64,000 bases of DNA from Pomphorhynchus laevis (GCA_012934845.2 WNNJ02003342.1:1-64000); one strand, 5' to 3'. Shown: positions 1 to 11,307, counted from the stretch's first letter. Made by a program: numbers and translations. Notes: a model not told the origin generated them from the sequence alone.

Positions 1-549
1 AAATTATTATATAAAATAAAACATTTATTTTAATATATGATACGCTACATTATCTTAATATAATAATATATAATATATTAAATTATATTTATATAAATAA
101 ATTATCATTTTTAATTAAATAATATAAATATTATTTAAATGTAAATTATAAAAAATTAATTATATATTTATAATATTTTCAATAATAAATGATGTTTGGA
201 ATTTATTCAAATAAAATAAATTGTTTGATACTTTTGTCTGATTATCATACTGATTTTCAATTATCTATAATCACTCATCACTCTGCATGATGTCTAGTGT
301 TATCATAATCCTTTCGGTTAGATGATTGCCTAATATTTTTTCTTCGTTTTGCCCCGTATTTCGGTTTGATGTATAAAGTTAGTTATGAACGTACCTAGAG
401 ATGTTATTAGATTGAAATAAAAATTATGTTATTAATCGTGTCAAACGATAAATAATTAATAATTAATCGTACAATAGTTGGACATTTTGATTTTAAATTT
501 GATTAAGTTTAAATGCTCAGTAAAATCCAAGAAGTTACTTATTTTATAG
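1..549. other. AT-rich non-coding, probable intron
   Basis: Very AT-rich sequence without a reading frame or repeat I can name. It ends in a pyrimidine-rich stretch and AG just before the FHA exon, so at least its right part is probably intron of the MCRS1-like gene, whose 5' exons would lie left of the window. Confidence 0.5.
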
Positions 550-771
550 GTTACCTTTGGTAGATCAACAAATAACACAAGTGTTGATATAGATTTAACG
601 CTGGTTGATGGAGAACTATGTATTTCGCGTCTGCAAGGCTTTATACAATTTGATCCATTTACAATGCTATTTTATTGTTGTAATTGCAGTGTCAATGGTC
701 ATTTTTATGTAAATGGAATTCCTATAAATTTCAACGAAAAGTGCCGTCTAAATAATCATTCACTGATTGAG
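550..771 (+). CDS. MCRS1: MCRS1-like gene, internal exon encoding most of an FHA domain
   Basis: The 222-bp exon is open in one frame (74 codons, phase 0 at both ends). It is bounded by TTTTATAG before base 550 and GTAAGA from base 772. The translation begins VTFGRSTNNTSVDIDLTL and continues with ISRLQGFIQF, a VNG turn and a final NNHSLIE. This is the order of conserved FHA residues: GR near strand 2, SR before strand 5, and N/G and NxSxIE near the end. The spacing and the words DIDL, ISRxQG and NNxSxIE are those of microspherule protein 1 (MCRS1; Rcd5 in Drosophila), a NSL/INO80-associated nuclear protein with a C-terminal FHA domain. Upstream exons are outside the window. The protein assignment is from memory of the family; the splice sites and frame are read directly. 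Confidence 0.75.
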
Positions 772-1312
772 GTAAGATGGACATGGGAATTGTTGTAATT
801 TCATAACAAATGGACTCATATGTTCGAACGTATTGTCTACTTACGTTAAAGTTTAAACTGGCTTATACATCTCGAGATTTGTTCGTTTAACGAGTTAAAC
901 ATATGGCGGTAAAAAATCAAAATTTTTAAAACATATTTAATAATTTATAATATTTTATTTGAAATTAAGAACATAATAGCCAATAGTTAGTATTAATTCT
1001 TAATTGTGAATCTTATTGAAAAATTATTTTGTGGAATTAATGTATAAATAGAGAATTTATAAATCTCAATAGCTAATATTTAAAAATATGTTTAATTTGC
1101 TTGTTGTTTATTTATAAAGACCAAAAGTTTCTTCATTGTAAATTTAATGAATTTTTATTTAATAAAACATCTCTTTAATATCGCCAATTTCGTATGTTAG
1201 GAACCCTATATTTATTAAATAAATATATGTTAATATATACTCTTACAAAAGTTAGAGTATCAAATATAGTATAAATTTAATATTTATATAAGAAGAAAAT
1301 AAAGTTAAATTA

Positions 1313-2470
1313 TCGTGTTCGAAAATAAAGTTAATATTATTCGATATATTTGTTTTTTAATAATTGAGAGAATTTTACAGTATCTTACATTAAAATATAT
1401 CTTTTATTTTAACTCGGATTTTAAAATCGAAAACCACGATATTTTCGCTAATATCTCTGAATTTTATTTATCGTCTATTTGCTCGTCAATTAAATTGAGT
1501 AACATCTACGCTTATTTGTCGAAATAGTTGTGTCAATAAAGCATTCTTAACTTAAACGCGATTCAAATCTAATCGAAATATTGTGTCATTAGGAATAATC
1601 AATATTTCGACATTATTTCAGCTCATTGTCATAGTTCACTTTATTAAAAATATTGAATTATTAATAATTTTATAAAATATAAAAATATCATTTTGCTTTA
1701 ATTTTAAGATCACGATATATTCATTTTACCTATAACATTTGTGAACGAAATAATGAAGTTAAAACTTGATATCTCACTTTTGCTAAAACTGAGAAATGAG
1801 ATTAGCTAACTGAGTCTATTTATTATATACAAAAGATAAAATTAAAATTTTTGATAAATAAAATATAGATAAAAAATTATTAATAATAAATAATATAATT
1901 TATATGAAGTTAAAAATAAAAATTAAATCTATATTTTTTATAATTTTTTACAAATATACATATGCTTAACAAAGCTGTACCTGACATTTGAGAATAGAAT
2001 TCTGATATTTTTTGAATATACTATTAGATAACATACGAGGTATTAAATAATCAAGTAATATTTAATTATTTTTTAAATAATCAAATAATAAATAATTAAA
2101 AGATTTTATATAATTTATATTTATATCAATTTAAAACATTTAATTAGAATTTAAAATAAAATTCAATTCTTATTAATTGACTCATAAAAATACACGATGT
2201 ATCGGTTTACAATTTTTAGCAGGTATTTAATTTAAAATTTTTATGAACTCAAATTGTGTCCAGAATCTCAAAGATGTTCTGGTAGTTTTGCAGCTGCGCG
2301 CCTTTTAATCATTAATGATTAAGTTTTTTATTTTGATAAAATCTAATTATAGTATTAAGAATGAATCTTAAAAAATTCTGATTTAAAAATATATTTCGTC
2401 ATTTGTATTTTATTTCGTCTTATAATTAAAAAATTTACAATCACTTCGTATTGAGTTTTTAATTAAAATG
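1313..2470. repeat. Dispersed block A (no U2 gene), inside the MCRS1-like intron
   Basis: About 1.15 kb that recurs with few changes at 14137-15290 and 38893-40018. In the other two places it lies directly upstream of a U2 snRNA gene; here the U2 part is missing and similarity starts at CGTGTTCG. Its last third shares the phrase around TTGACT-ATAAA with the Naiad terminal region, so part of it may be an old Penelope-like terminal sequence. The reading frame from 1315 is repeated in the other copies but resembles no protein I know. Confidence 0.7.
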
Positions 2471-2690
2471 TTTTTTAATGTTTATAAACTCTTATTGTTT
2501 CTAAACTCTTCAGCTGTTGATTTGTTAGTCTAAGCCAGTTAAGATTCTTATTAAGTGTCTAGAGATTTACTATCTTCTTATAATCTTCTATGACTCGACA
2601 AAAGTATCAATTTCGATAGAAGTCGTATCTAATTTATTTTGTTCATTTATTTAAGATTTTGTATTTATTTTTCTTATATTTTGACTTTAG

Positions 2691-2804
2691 ATCGCGGACA
2701 TTCAACTTTTATTTGATATTAACATCATCTATGATACATTGAAGAATGCGAAGGCGATCGAATCTGATGTAGATAATGCAATTCAAATAAAGTGTCCCAA
2801 ATAA
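2691..2804 (+). CDS. MCRS1: MCRS1-like gene, last exon
   Basis: A 114-bp exon follows TTTGACTTTAG and is in phase with the exon ending at 771. It encodes IADIQLLFDINIIYDTLKNA and 17 more residues, then a TAA stop at 2802-2804. IADIQLLFDIN fits the last beta strands of the MCRS1 FHA domain (EIASLRFVFLIN in vertebrates), and MCRS1 proteins end shortly after the FHA, so a terminal exon here is expected. The intron between the two exons is about 1.9 kb, far larger than the 45-137 bp introns seen elsewhere in the window, because repeats have moved into it. Confidence 0.7.
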   Translation: MADIQLLFDINIIYDTLKNAKAIESDVDNAIQIKCPK

Positions 2805-3167
2805 TTAATGTAAATTTTCGTATAAGAGACTTTAAAATGTATTATTTTCGAATGTGTATTCGTTTTTTCTAATTCAATAACGAAATATTTACATCTGCCT
2901 TCAATCATGAATACAAGCACAAATAGTCCTATCAAATAGATATTTTAAATATTGAGGACTAGCAGGGATGCTTCGGTATTTAGCATTCCTTTACATCCAT
3001 TTTATATATACATAATTTTTGATGTTGCTTATCAACTGATCAAACGAGAAAGCGAATAAAATTTTCTATAAAAATTCTATTCACTCTCTCCTATGATGAG
3101 TTAATAATTTTTATGAGTGAACAACAAATTAAATGCTTATCGTAAATTTTTTTTCTTAAACATTTAG

Positions 3168-3313
3168 GTGTTATTGGGTTTGTAATATTTTATAAGGAGT
3201 TATTTTTATCAGAAAATGTGCAAATCGATTTTGATGTTTTTTTTTCTTCGGAGGAAGCACAAATTGAAGTTCTTCATTTGTATGAAGAGCTATTTATAGC
3301 TATAAATAGATAA
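3168..3313 (+). CDS. Unrecognised exon-like segment
   Basis: After ACATTTAG a frame runs to a TAA at 3311-3313, with a protein-like stretch (ENVQIDFDVFFSSEEAQIEV, then LHLYEELFIAINR). It contains a homopolymer T run, and no donor or partner exon is visible. It may be a fragment of a gene or chance. The rest of 2805-3744 is AT-rich with nothing I recognise. Confidence 0.2.
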
Positions 3314-3749
3314 ATACTATTATTATGTAAGATTTGATTAAATCCACTTGGTAATAAGCATTTAAATCCTGTTTTTTTTAATTCTATGTAAATTTCTTTA
3401 ATTCAAAAGAAAGCCGATAAATTGTAGATTCACATATTCATGTTTTCCAAAAAATATAAACGATATGATTTCTAAACAACCAAAAAAACGCAAATCTTTA
3501 TTCATTTTAAGCCGTCCAAAATCTAGTTGGTTTTTATTTAACTACACAAGAAAAATACATTGAGATTAAATCAATTAATTATTAAATAATAAATTAAAAT
3601 TTATTAATTAAATAAAAGTCATATATTCCCGAATTGATTAATAATGGCATTGCAAGATCTAAGCAAGTTATAAAAGGATGATAAATCAAAAAATCAAATC
3701 GTTATTTTGATAACGATAATAGCAAGATATAAGCGGAGACTTGTAAAAT

Positions 3750-4196
3750 ATTGTTGGAATTAAAACTAAGACAAATCAAATAAATTTGAGATTGGAAGCC
3801 ATCGCTGTTAATCGACAATTCATTCCATAGTTCGCCTTCTGTTATTGAGCTTGATCAGTAGGGTCCAGATTTCAAGAGTTTTCAATAATCCTTGAATGTT
3901 ACTCGAATCCTTAAGGATTCTAACAAAAATGATTATTAGATGATAAGCACGACATTTATGTACACAGGCGATAATAAATTAAAACAAAGATTAATCAAAT
4001 AAATTTGGAATTGGAAGCCATCGCCGGACATCGGAAATCTAATCCATGGTTCGTTTGCTGGTATTTAACTTCATCTGTAGGGTTCAGATTTCAAGAGTTT
4101 TTAAAAGTCCTTAATATGATTGCAATAATCCTTAAAGTTTCTCACAAAAAGGATTATTAGCTGATAAGCACGACATTTATGTCCACAAGCGATCAA
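3750..4196. repeat. Two tandem copies of a ~223-bp repeat
   Basis: Two direct copies lie side by side, each running from AAATCAAATAAATTTG through TTGGAAGCCATCGC and AGGGT(C/T)CAGATTTCAAGAG to GATAAGCACGACATTTATGT. They differ at many positions, so the duplication is old. I know no coding potential or family for it. Confidence 0.75.
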
Positions 4197-4689
4197 AAAT
4201 TAAAAAGGGTCAATAATTAATTTATCAATTTATTATGAATAAATAATTTACCAATTATTTATTAATAATTGATTAATAATTGATTATCTATTAATTTAAA
4301 TAATTAATATTATATAATATTAATATCATTAAAAAATATAATATCCTTTAATATATTAAATTATATATTAAGAACACTATAGCTCATATTCAATTACAAG
4401 TGAAACTGCAATATATTAAAGAAATATCGCTAACTGCCGACCGTGTAGCACATAACATATAAAATTATAGTTTATGTTGATGATATCAGTTTCAAAAAGC
4501 AGACATCGCACTAGGGATTTTATTGCTGATGGACTGTGATGATTTTCAATAACATTATGCCCGTACATTATATTATTAATTTGCAGTGACTATAATGCCA
4601 TACGATTGTTATTCGTTACATGAGTTATCAATATTTCTTCAATTCATTATATACATCATATGATGGTTTTAACCATCATATGTTGAGAT

Positions 4690-7085
4690 GAGTTAGGATT
4701 TAGCCTGCCAATACGCTCAAGCACATTCCATGGAACATGTGCCGTCGTTCCGGCAATGTTTTCGCGTCAATTTTATTCCAGGCTATAAGCTCAAATTCGT
4801 ATCGGAACTGGGAGCGGTTATTGTGCTTCCCAAAGCTTTGCTTTCAAACAATGCAATCAGTTGGTCAAGTCGGCTTAAATGTCAGTGCAAAGATGGAAAA
4901 CCTCATAGATTTGTTTTAGATCGGAAAGGAGCGCGAATACTTGCCGGACTCAAACACTCAGTATCCCAGAGGAAGCTCCAGATCAAAGTTCATGAACAAT
5001 GATTTTGCTGAGACTATTGAGTTTGACATAAGCGGTAATTACGGAAAGGCAATGCGCCGGCTTGTTTCAAGCAGTGGATGCGATTATTTTCTTCCAATTT
5101 GCAAAAATCTGACCAAGTTGCACCCTAGACTAGATGAACTTTCCACTTCTCCTCTTTCAGGTTTTACCACACCTTTGTCGGTCGATTCGGACATCGTTAT
5201 GGCTGCAGTGCGGTCTGTTCCACCTGCCTTCTCCTCCCGGCTGTCGTGGCCTGCGAGCTGAGCATCTCATCGCTATGTTGTCAGTCGATCATAAGGTGCT
5301 TCTTCACCGCTTCACGTTACTAGTAATTAACATGATCGCTGATATATTGCCGAGCGAACTCCTCGCTTCATCACCGGCTGCAATATCTTGGCTTTAAGTC
5401 AACCTGATTGAGGAATCCACCCGATTGCAATCGGCGAGACATTTCGCCGATTGTGCACTAAATGTATTTGCTTTAAACGTCGGCCGTTATTTGCAAAGCC
5501 TCTACAACCCCATTAACTTAGGGTCACTACGCACAATGGCATGGATCATATCATTTATCAGGCTCGTCGCCTTCACCACATTCATCAAACCGACGACAAT
5601 TGGGTTTAGTAAAAATTGATATCACAAACGCATTTAACTAAATGGATCGTAGAGCCTTCATTAATACAGCGAAAGCAGATTTCCCAGCTATGAGCAGTTG
5701 GGTAAATAAATGCTATGGCAGTTCTGACCTTCGATTCGGAAATGTAAAACTCTTATTGTCCTTGAGGAGTGTGCAGGTGACCCACTTGGCCCATTTTATC
5801 AGATTATCGCGTCTACCTCTGCCATTAAAGCATCGGATTCAACAAATTGTATGTTGACTATGTTATTGTGGCTGGTTCACCTGAGGCTGTTGTAAAGACT
5901 TTGGTGTACCTTTCGTCAAGCTTCCTTACCATTGGTTTGGAGATGGATTGAAGAAGACGGAGTTTATAAGAGAAGCTAGCCGAATCGCATTAGTATGGCG
6001 GAACTGTCCTTTAATTACCGTCGCCAATACGTCGGGCAACTTCTCAATTCTAGGCTTTCCTATCGGATCTCGAGTTTACTGTTCTAACTTCCTGAACAAC
6101 ACAATTCTCCCCAGTTTGTGCAAGAATATTGAGTTCCTCGGTGATCTGCCAATCCTACAAGGGTCAATCATCTGCCCCTAGGGTCAATCATCTGATGCGC
6201 TAAGTAGGTCAAAGATTGTTTTGGAAAGATCACTTCCATTCAGCCAGACGATAGTGCGTGGTTACAAGCGTGCTTACCGCTCAAATTGGGAGGGGCTCGG
6301 GCTTACGAGACTGCTGCCAACATAACCCAGATGCTTTTATTTCGGGCGCAAATTCCGCTGCTCATAACTTGAATCTCGATCCTTGCTCATTTCCTGGAAA
6401 ATTTTTGGCAACATCAGGCTTCCCCCTTTCGACGAAAACTAATCATCAAAGCATCATTGTCTGTAGAAGCTTATTGACGACACCTCAATACACATGATAT
6501 TTTGAAATGTCGACCTCTTCAACTCAGAGAGATTTTTGGCAGTTGCAAGCCCGCATGCTTGTGCTTGACTACAGGCAGTTCCGAGCAAATCAATTCGCAT
6601 GAACTTTGTGCCTAACGAGTTTATTGTGCTCCTCAATGTCTGGCTGGGAGCGCCCATCATTGGAGTCGATTATCGGTGCTGGTTGTGCATATGTCAAGCT
6701 GATAGATTTGGCTTCCATACACTTACCTGATAAATTTGTGAATTTCCTGGCATCCGTCATGAGTCTGAGAGATACAATCTTCCATGCCTCTGTATCGGCT
6801 GTTGTGCAGGTAGCGAGGAAAGTTCCTAGCCTCGTTTGGGACACGTTTAGCAAACATTTTCATTTACGAGGACCTGCTATGAACGGTTGACTTTGATGTG
6901 ATAAACTTTCAACCGAAGTCTTTTGTGACGATGACAGCATAAATCTCAGACTTTGTTGCCAACAAATACGATGAATGTGTTAAACAGAGGAGGAAGTATA
7001 AGACTTTAACAGAAGTCTTTTGTGACGGCTTCTGCTAAGTTTGAGGAAGCGGAAATGACCCTGTGAATGCCACAAATTCGTGACA
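4690..7085 (+). mobile_element. RLE-type LINE (family A), decayed copy next to U2 gene 1
   Basis: Pieces of one polyprotein appear in order over 2.4 kb in shifting frames. The linker before the reverse transcriptase is at 4941-5260 (GKAMRRLVSSSG, then KLHPRLDEL). Around 5400 the RT start reads as IAIGETFRRLCT. Motif A is near 5610-5640 (VKIDITNAFN), motif B near 5770-5800 (GDPLGPFYQ) and a damaged motif C near 5850-5890 (VAGSPEAV). The end holds the zinc-finger and endonuclease-side part (LGAPIIGVDYRC, then LRDTIFHASVSA). The GDPLGP box and the region ahead of an R-P-A-D type endonuclease are those of LINEs with a restriction-like endonuclease (R2/NeSL/CRE superclade). Several stops and frame changes, and loss of the RPAD endonuclease centre, show it is dead. 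Base composition is clearly higher in GC than the surroundings. Its 3' side ends within about 25 bp of the 3' end of U2 gene 1. Confidence 0.75.
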
Positions 7086-7104
7086 TCGTATTTTTAATTT
7101 TTAA

Positions 7105-7293
7105 GTGGACCGAACCCAGAGTTACTGCAATACCGGGTCAATCCGTGGACAGTGCTGTGCAAGCACAAACAAATGCCCCAAATGCAAAAATTGGAATGAC
7201 AGGTTTATGAGGACCAATAGGCCCTCCGTTAGCTGTCACACTAACGAGAACAGATACTACACTTTGATCTTAGCCGTAAGGCCGAGAAGCGAT
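7105..7293 (-). ncRNA. U2: U2 snRNA gene, copy 1 (variant)
   Basis: The reverse complement starts ATCGCTTCTCGGCCTTACGG, the universal U2 5' end. It continues with the branch-point-pairing GTAGTA, an AATTTTTGC Sm site, a stem III with a CTTG loop and the stem IV sequence GGTATTGCAGTA. The length of 189 nt is normal for U2. Compared with copies 2-4, this copy has a base change near 7120 (GTAACTC instead of GTACCTC in stem IV) that breaks a pair, and its 3' flank is unique, abutting a dead LINE. It may be less active or a pseudogene. U2 pairs with the intron branch site in the spliceosome. Confidence 0.93.
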
Positions 7294-7440
7294 AACTTTC
7301 AAATTTGCTCAGATCAGAATATCCTCTATCAAATTTTAGTGTGCATTCGAGAAGAGCAAACCCGCAATGAAATAATAAATTAACCGACATTTATAAAACG
7401 TTACTTATTTACTGCGAAAATGTTTTTTATTTTAAGCTAA
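7294..7440 (-). promoter_or_regulatory. Upstream (promoter) region of U2 copy 1
   Basis: About 145 bp 5' of the gene are conserved in all four U2 copies, although the DNA further out differs. snRNA genes keep a proximal sequence element 40-70 bp upstream; the conserved words GAGGATATTCTGATCTGAGC lie at the right distance in copies 2-4. I cannot place the element exactly. Confidence 0.55.
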
Positions 7441-7479
7441 TAAATGTTTAGACTCGTTTTCGGAAATAAAGTTAATATT

Positions 7480-7970
7480 AAATCAGCTAACTAAATCCAC
7501 ATAATTTATATAATTATAAAATAAACAAAACATAATAATGCCAAATCAAAATTTGTGTTCTAAATCCTTTTGTAGAATTAATACTGAAATAGTGTTTTAT
7601 ACCAGTATTTATTTCGACTAACCTACAATATTTCTTGAAATGTGCTTTAATTACTTTAAGTATTTTATTCATATATACAGAAAGTGGTTTAAATGTACAT
7701 TTAATGCACTACATATGAACCTAGGTTATATTGGATTATTATGTAATTTTGGATTCCAATATAATATAGGTATAATTTTATTATCTGATTCAACCGTTAT
7801 ACCCTTTTTATCCATTATAGAACAGTTACTTGTAATAATTGTTTCTAAACTTAACTCACTGCGTTCATATGTTGGATTTACATTTAAATCATTAGAATTA
7901 ACCTCTTTCATTAGTATATCATAATAAAGCTTTTTGCATATGAAGACAAAGTTATTACTAGCTTTATAGT
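7480..7970 (-). mobile_element. Naiad (permuted Penelope-like element) fragment in tandem unit 1
   Basis: The left 70 bp match the start of the Naiad terminal region at 24511 (AAATCAGCTAACT, then AAACAAAACATAATAATG). They are joined directly to an internal piece of the reverse transcriptase, read on the minus strand as STYERS-like VNPTYERSELSLETIITS and ILYWNPKLHNNPI. The RT piece matches residues about 255-315 of the larger copy at 25210-26886. It is an internally deleted, non-functional copy that is now part of the U2 repeat unit. Confidence 0.85.
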
Positions 7971-8379
7971 AATTACTAGTTATTACTAGCTTTAATAGTT
8001 GCTAATGGTTTTTGTTTCTTACCTTTTTTAGATAAAAGAAAAAACTTTTTAAAACCGAAAACCACAATATTTTGGCTATTACGATTATCGATAACTGACT
8101 AATTAAAATTTATTAATTTCGAAATAAATTGATTACTGCTAAAGTTCCTGCTTAAATATCTTTGACTTTAATTTGTCGTCTGCTTGCTATTTAAAAAATG
8201 TTGCAAATTATATTACTAATGAATTTAAAAACTTTAACTTTTAATGCTAGCCAATCCGGTTGTACAACAATACCTTAGGAACAGTAATAATACATTAGAT
8301 ATTATCACTTAAATAATTCATTTAATTTGTGTTTATATTTTGGAAAATATTTTCAAAAAATTCTAATCAACTTTGATTT

Positions 8380-8583
8380 TTAATTTTCTCCAAAGTGTGT
8401 TTGGTTATCACAAATGTAATACAAATTAGTACTAAGTTTTCCATAAATTGCCGAGGACGATTGTTTTAGAAATGTTCCATGTTGTCGTCTTAGATAATCA
8501 TTTTCATATGCAAGATGTCTTCTTATTTCATCGAGTTTTCTTGAAATAGAATTTTTATAATAAATTAAGCTTAAATTAGGCAA
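8380..8583 (-). CDS. 67-codon frame of unknown nature in the U2 repeat unit
   Basis: A 67-residue frame (core SRKLDEIRRHLAYENDYLRR) occurs identically in both tandem units, here and at 11717-11920. The composition looks protein-like and helical, and TTTCAAG precedes the core as a possible splice acceptor. I recognise no family. Identity between units says nothing about selection, because the whole unit is identical. It may be a captured host exon. Confidence 0.25.
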   Translation of the reverse strand: MPNLSLIYYKNSISRKLDEIRRHLAYENDYLRRQHGTFLKQSSSAIYGKLSTNLYYICDNQTHFGEN

Positions 8584-9059
8584 ATTACTCTAACATTTCG
8601 TAAATTATTTTGCTCTCTTACTTTACAGTTCGCTATAATATTTAATCAATAAAGACAGATTGTATTTACATTATCAGCTATTTATAGAAAATTAATTTTA
8701 AATATTTTCAATTGAAAAAGATTTATTTTTAATCTTTTAAATTATCACTTTTTCTTTTAAATCTTTAAGGATTCATTAGCTATAAAAATCGGCATTCATT
8801 AGTGAAACTTTTAACACTTGCAATGATGGCATAGTCCATCAAATATAGTGTTTCTTGAAAATTTAATTTCTTCTTATCAAAAAATTTTAAATTTTACAGT
8901 TATGAATTTAAATTGAATTTAATTATTTAAGTACAAATTATGTTCAACAATATGAAATTAAACATTCTTTGGGAAATTTTGCAACCAACTTTTGCAACTA
9001 TTTAAACAATTTCAAAAATTCAGCATATTGCAACTTTTAAAATCCAATATAAGCGCTAA

Positions 9060-10180
9060 TAAAACTTAACATTCTTTTTAATATGTGAAACGAAAGGACG
9101 TTATACTAATCTGCTCATAAATCCTAGACATATGCCTGCAAACTAGTGTATGAATATCGTCACGAACAACTTGCAACAAGATCAAAATTGCACGATAGTT
9201 TCGTTCAAGTTTTTTTAAACGTTAATGATAAGTGTCTACGCCCTGAATATCAGTGAGTAATATCGTCGGCGCAGGATAACGTTAGTGGTTAGGTCGTGTG
9301 GTAACTGGTTCGAATTTGTAGACTCCTTACCTGTCTGACACTTTTTGAAGTATATTTTCAGAGCAGGTCATTAATCTGTGAAATGTAAGGATGATATACT
9401 ACTTTATAATTCAATCCAAATACACTGTATACTAGTGTACGAATATCGTTACGAACAAGTTGAACACGACCTAACGACTAGAATATTGTCACAAAACCTG
9501 CTGCAACACGATCTTGCCACTAACATCATCATGCGCCGACGTTAGTAGTCAGTGGATCACCAGGGCGCAGGCACTGAGCACTAACTTCTCAACATACTGT
9601 AATAGTTAGATGGTATATATAATCCAGCTAGTTGTTGAAAAATTGCAAGCGTTCTTGCTAATTTATAGACTCTTTACCAGTATAACACATTCCAAAATAG
9701 ATTTCCTGAGAAGGTCATTAATATATGAAATATAAGTTTGCTATAATGATCTATGTTTCAATATTAAACTGGTATGCCAACTGGTTTACAAATATCGTGA
9801 CGAACCAGTTATAACAACATAATCATCAGGGCGCAGACATTAAGCAGTATAATATCCTTACATTTCACAGATTAATAACCTGTTCTAAAAATATATTTCG
9901 ACAAGTATTAGACCAGTTAGTACTAAATTAGTGGAAATTTGTTTTCCATGTGGAAATGTTGGAGCTTGCATCCTGACTATTCACAAGGCATTACCATCAG
10001 CACACAATGATATTATCGATTAAGTCGTGTCACAACTGGTTCGTGATAATATTCATATACTATTAAGAGACGTTTCGGATTAAAGCAGATTTGTATAACA
10101 TTTTACATTTCACATTCTGAATGACCTGATCTAGAAATTTATTGTAAAGTGTAAGATTAATAAGTTTAGAAATTCGCGAA
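9060..10180. repeat. Cluster of direct and inverted copies of a ~115-bp motif (unit 1; also 12397-13517)
   Basis: A motif with GGTCATTAATCTGTGAAATG at one end and ACTAGTGTACGAATATCGT about 80 bp later occurs three times in direct orientation (near 9080, 9360, 9710). It occurs twice inverted (near 9850-9890 and 10040-10130), with varying decay. Scattered between are GCGCAGG/GGGCGCAG words and a tRNA-like pair of boxes at 9277-9314 (TAGTGGTTAGG, then GGTTCGAATTT), too close together for a normal tRNA. The family is unknown; it could be SINE or foldback material. Confidence 0.6.
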
Positions 10181-10441
10181 ATTTCACGATCTTTTAACAC
10201 AAACTAGATTTATAGTAGAGCTTAATTATTACATGTTGGAACATAAGGCACAGTGGTTAACCCATGATCGATTTATAGATAGGTAAATTTTTTAGATCAA
10301 TTTATATATAGATTTATAGATATATTTATAGAGAGCTAGATTTATAATATATCATCAAATTATTGCATGTTGGAGCATAAGGACACAGTGGTTGCGCCCT
10401 GATATAACAACCGATACGGATGTTTTTTTTCTAATTTTTAT

Positions 10442-10630
10442 GTGGACCGAACCCAGAGGTATTGCAATACCGGGTCAATCCGTGGACAGTGCTGTGCAAG
10501 CACAAACAAATGCCCCAAATGCAAAAATCGGAATGACAGGTTTATGAGGACCAATAGGCCCTCCGTTAGCTGTCACACTAACGAGAACAGATACTACACT
10601 TTGATCTTAGCCGTAAGGCCGAGAAGCGAT
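10442..10630 (-). ncRNA. U2: U2 snRNA gene, copy 2
   Basis: Full 189-nt U2 on the minus strand with the same landmarks as the other copies: 5' ATCGCTTCTCGG, GTAGTA, stem IIb GGGCC-TATT-GGTCC, Sm site GATTTTTGC and a TGTG-CTTG-CACA stem III. In stem IV the loop-side sequence is GGTATTGCAATACC, a fully pairing variant. The Sm site differs by one base from copies 1 and 4 but remains a good U-rich site. It looks functional. Confidence 0.95.
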
Positions 10631-10777
10631 AACTTTCAAATTTGCTCAGATCAGAATATCCTCTATCAGATTTTAGTATGCATCCGAGAAAAGCAAACCC
10701 GCAATGAAATAATAAATTAACCGACATTTATAAAACGTTACTTATTTACTGCGAAAATGTTTTTTATTTTAAGCTAA
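10631..10777 (-). promoter_or_regulatory. Upstream region of U2 copy 2
   Basis: Same conserved 5' flank as for copy 1. It ends where the Naiad fragment begins (about 10817), so the minimal promoter must lie within this stretch. Confidence 0.55.
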
Positions 10778-10816
10778 TAAATGTTTAGACTCGTTTTCGG
10801 AAATAAAGTTAATATT

Positions 10817-11307
10817 AAATCAGCTAACTAAATCCACATAATTTATATAATTATAAAATAAACAAAACATAATAATGCCAAATCAAAATTTGTGTTCTAA
10901 ATCCTTTTGTAGAATTAATACTGAAATAGTGTTTTATACCAGTATTTATTTCGACTAACCTACAATATTTCTTGAAATGTGCTTTAATTACTTTAAGTAT
11001 TTTATTCATATATACAGAAAGTGGTTTAAATGTACATTTAATGCACTACATATGAACCTAGGTTATATTGGATTATTATGTAATTTTGGATTCCAATATA
11101 ATATAGGTATAATTTTATTATCTGATTCAACCGTTATACCCTTTTTATCCATTATAGAACAGTTACTTGTAATAATTGTTTCTAAACTTAACTCACTGCG
11201 TTCATATGTTGGATTTACATTTAAATCATTAGAATTAACCTCTTTCATTAGTATATCATAATAAAGCTTTTTGCATATGAAGACAAAGTTATTACTAGCT
11301 TTATAGT
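10817..11307 (-). mobile_element. Naiad fragment in tandem unit 2
   Basis: Copy of the fragment at 7480-7970, at the 3,337-bp offset and essentially identical. It was therefore present before the unit duplicated. Confidence 0.85.

Noticed and set aside
6454-6853. Minus-strand frames opposite LINE family A
   Set aside because: Antisense shadows of the LINE polyprotein.
7105-7383. 92-codon frames starting MDRTQ at four places
   Set aside because: They are the antisense strand of the U2 snRNA genes and their upstream regions; similarity comes from RNA conservation.
9277-9314. tRNA gene in the U2 unit
   Set aside because: A-like and B-like boxes are only about 15 bp apart and no cloverleaf forms; at best a deleted SINE.
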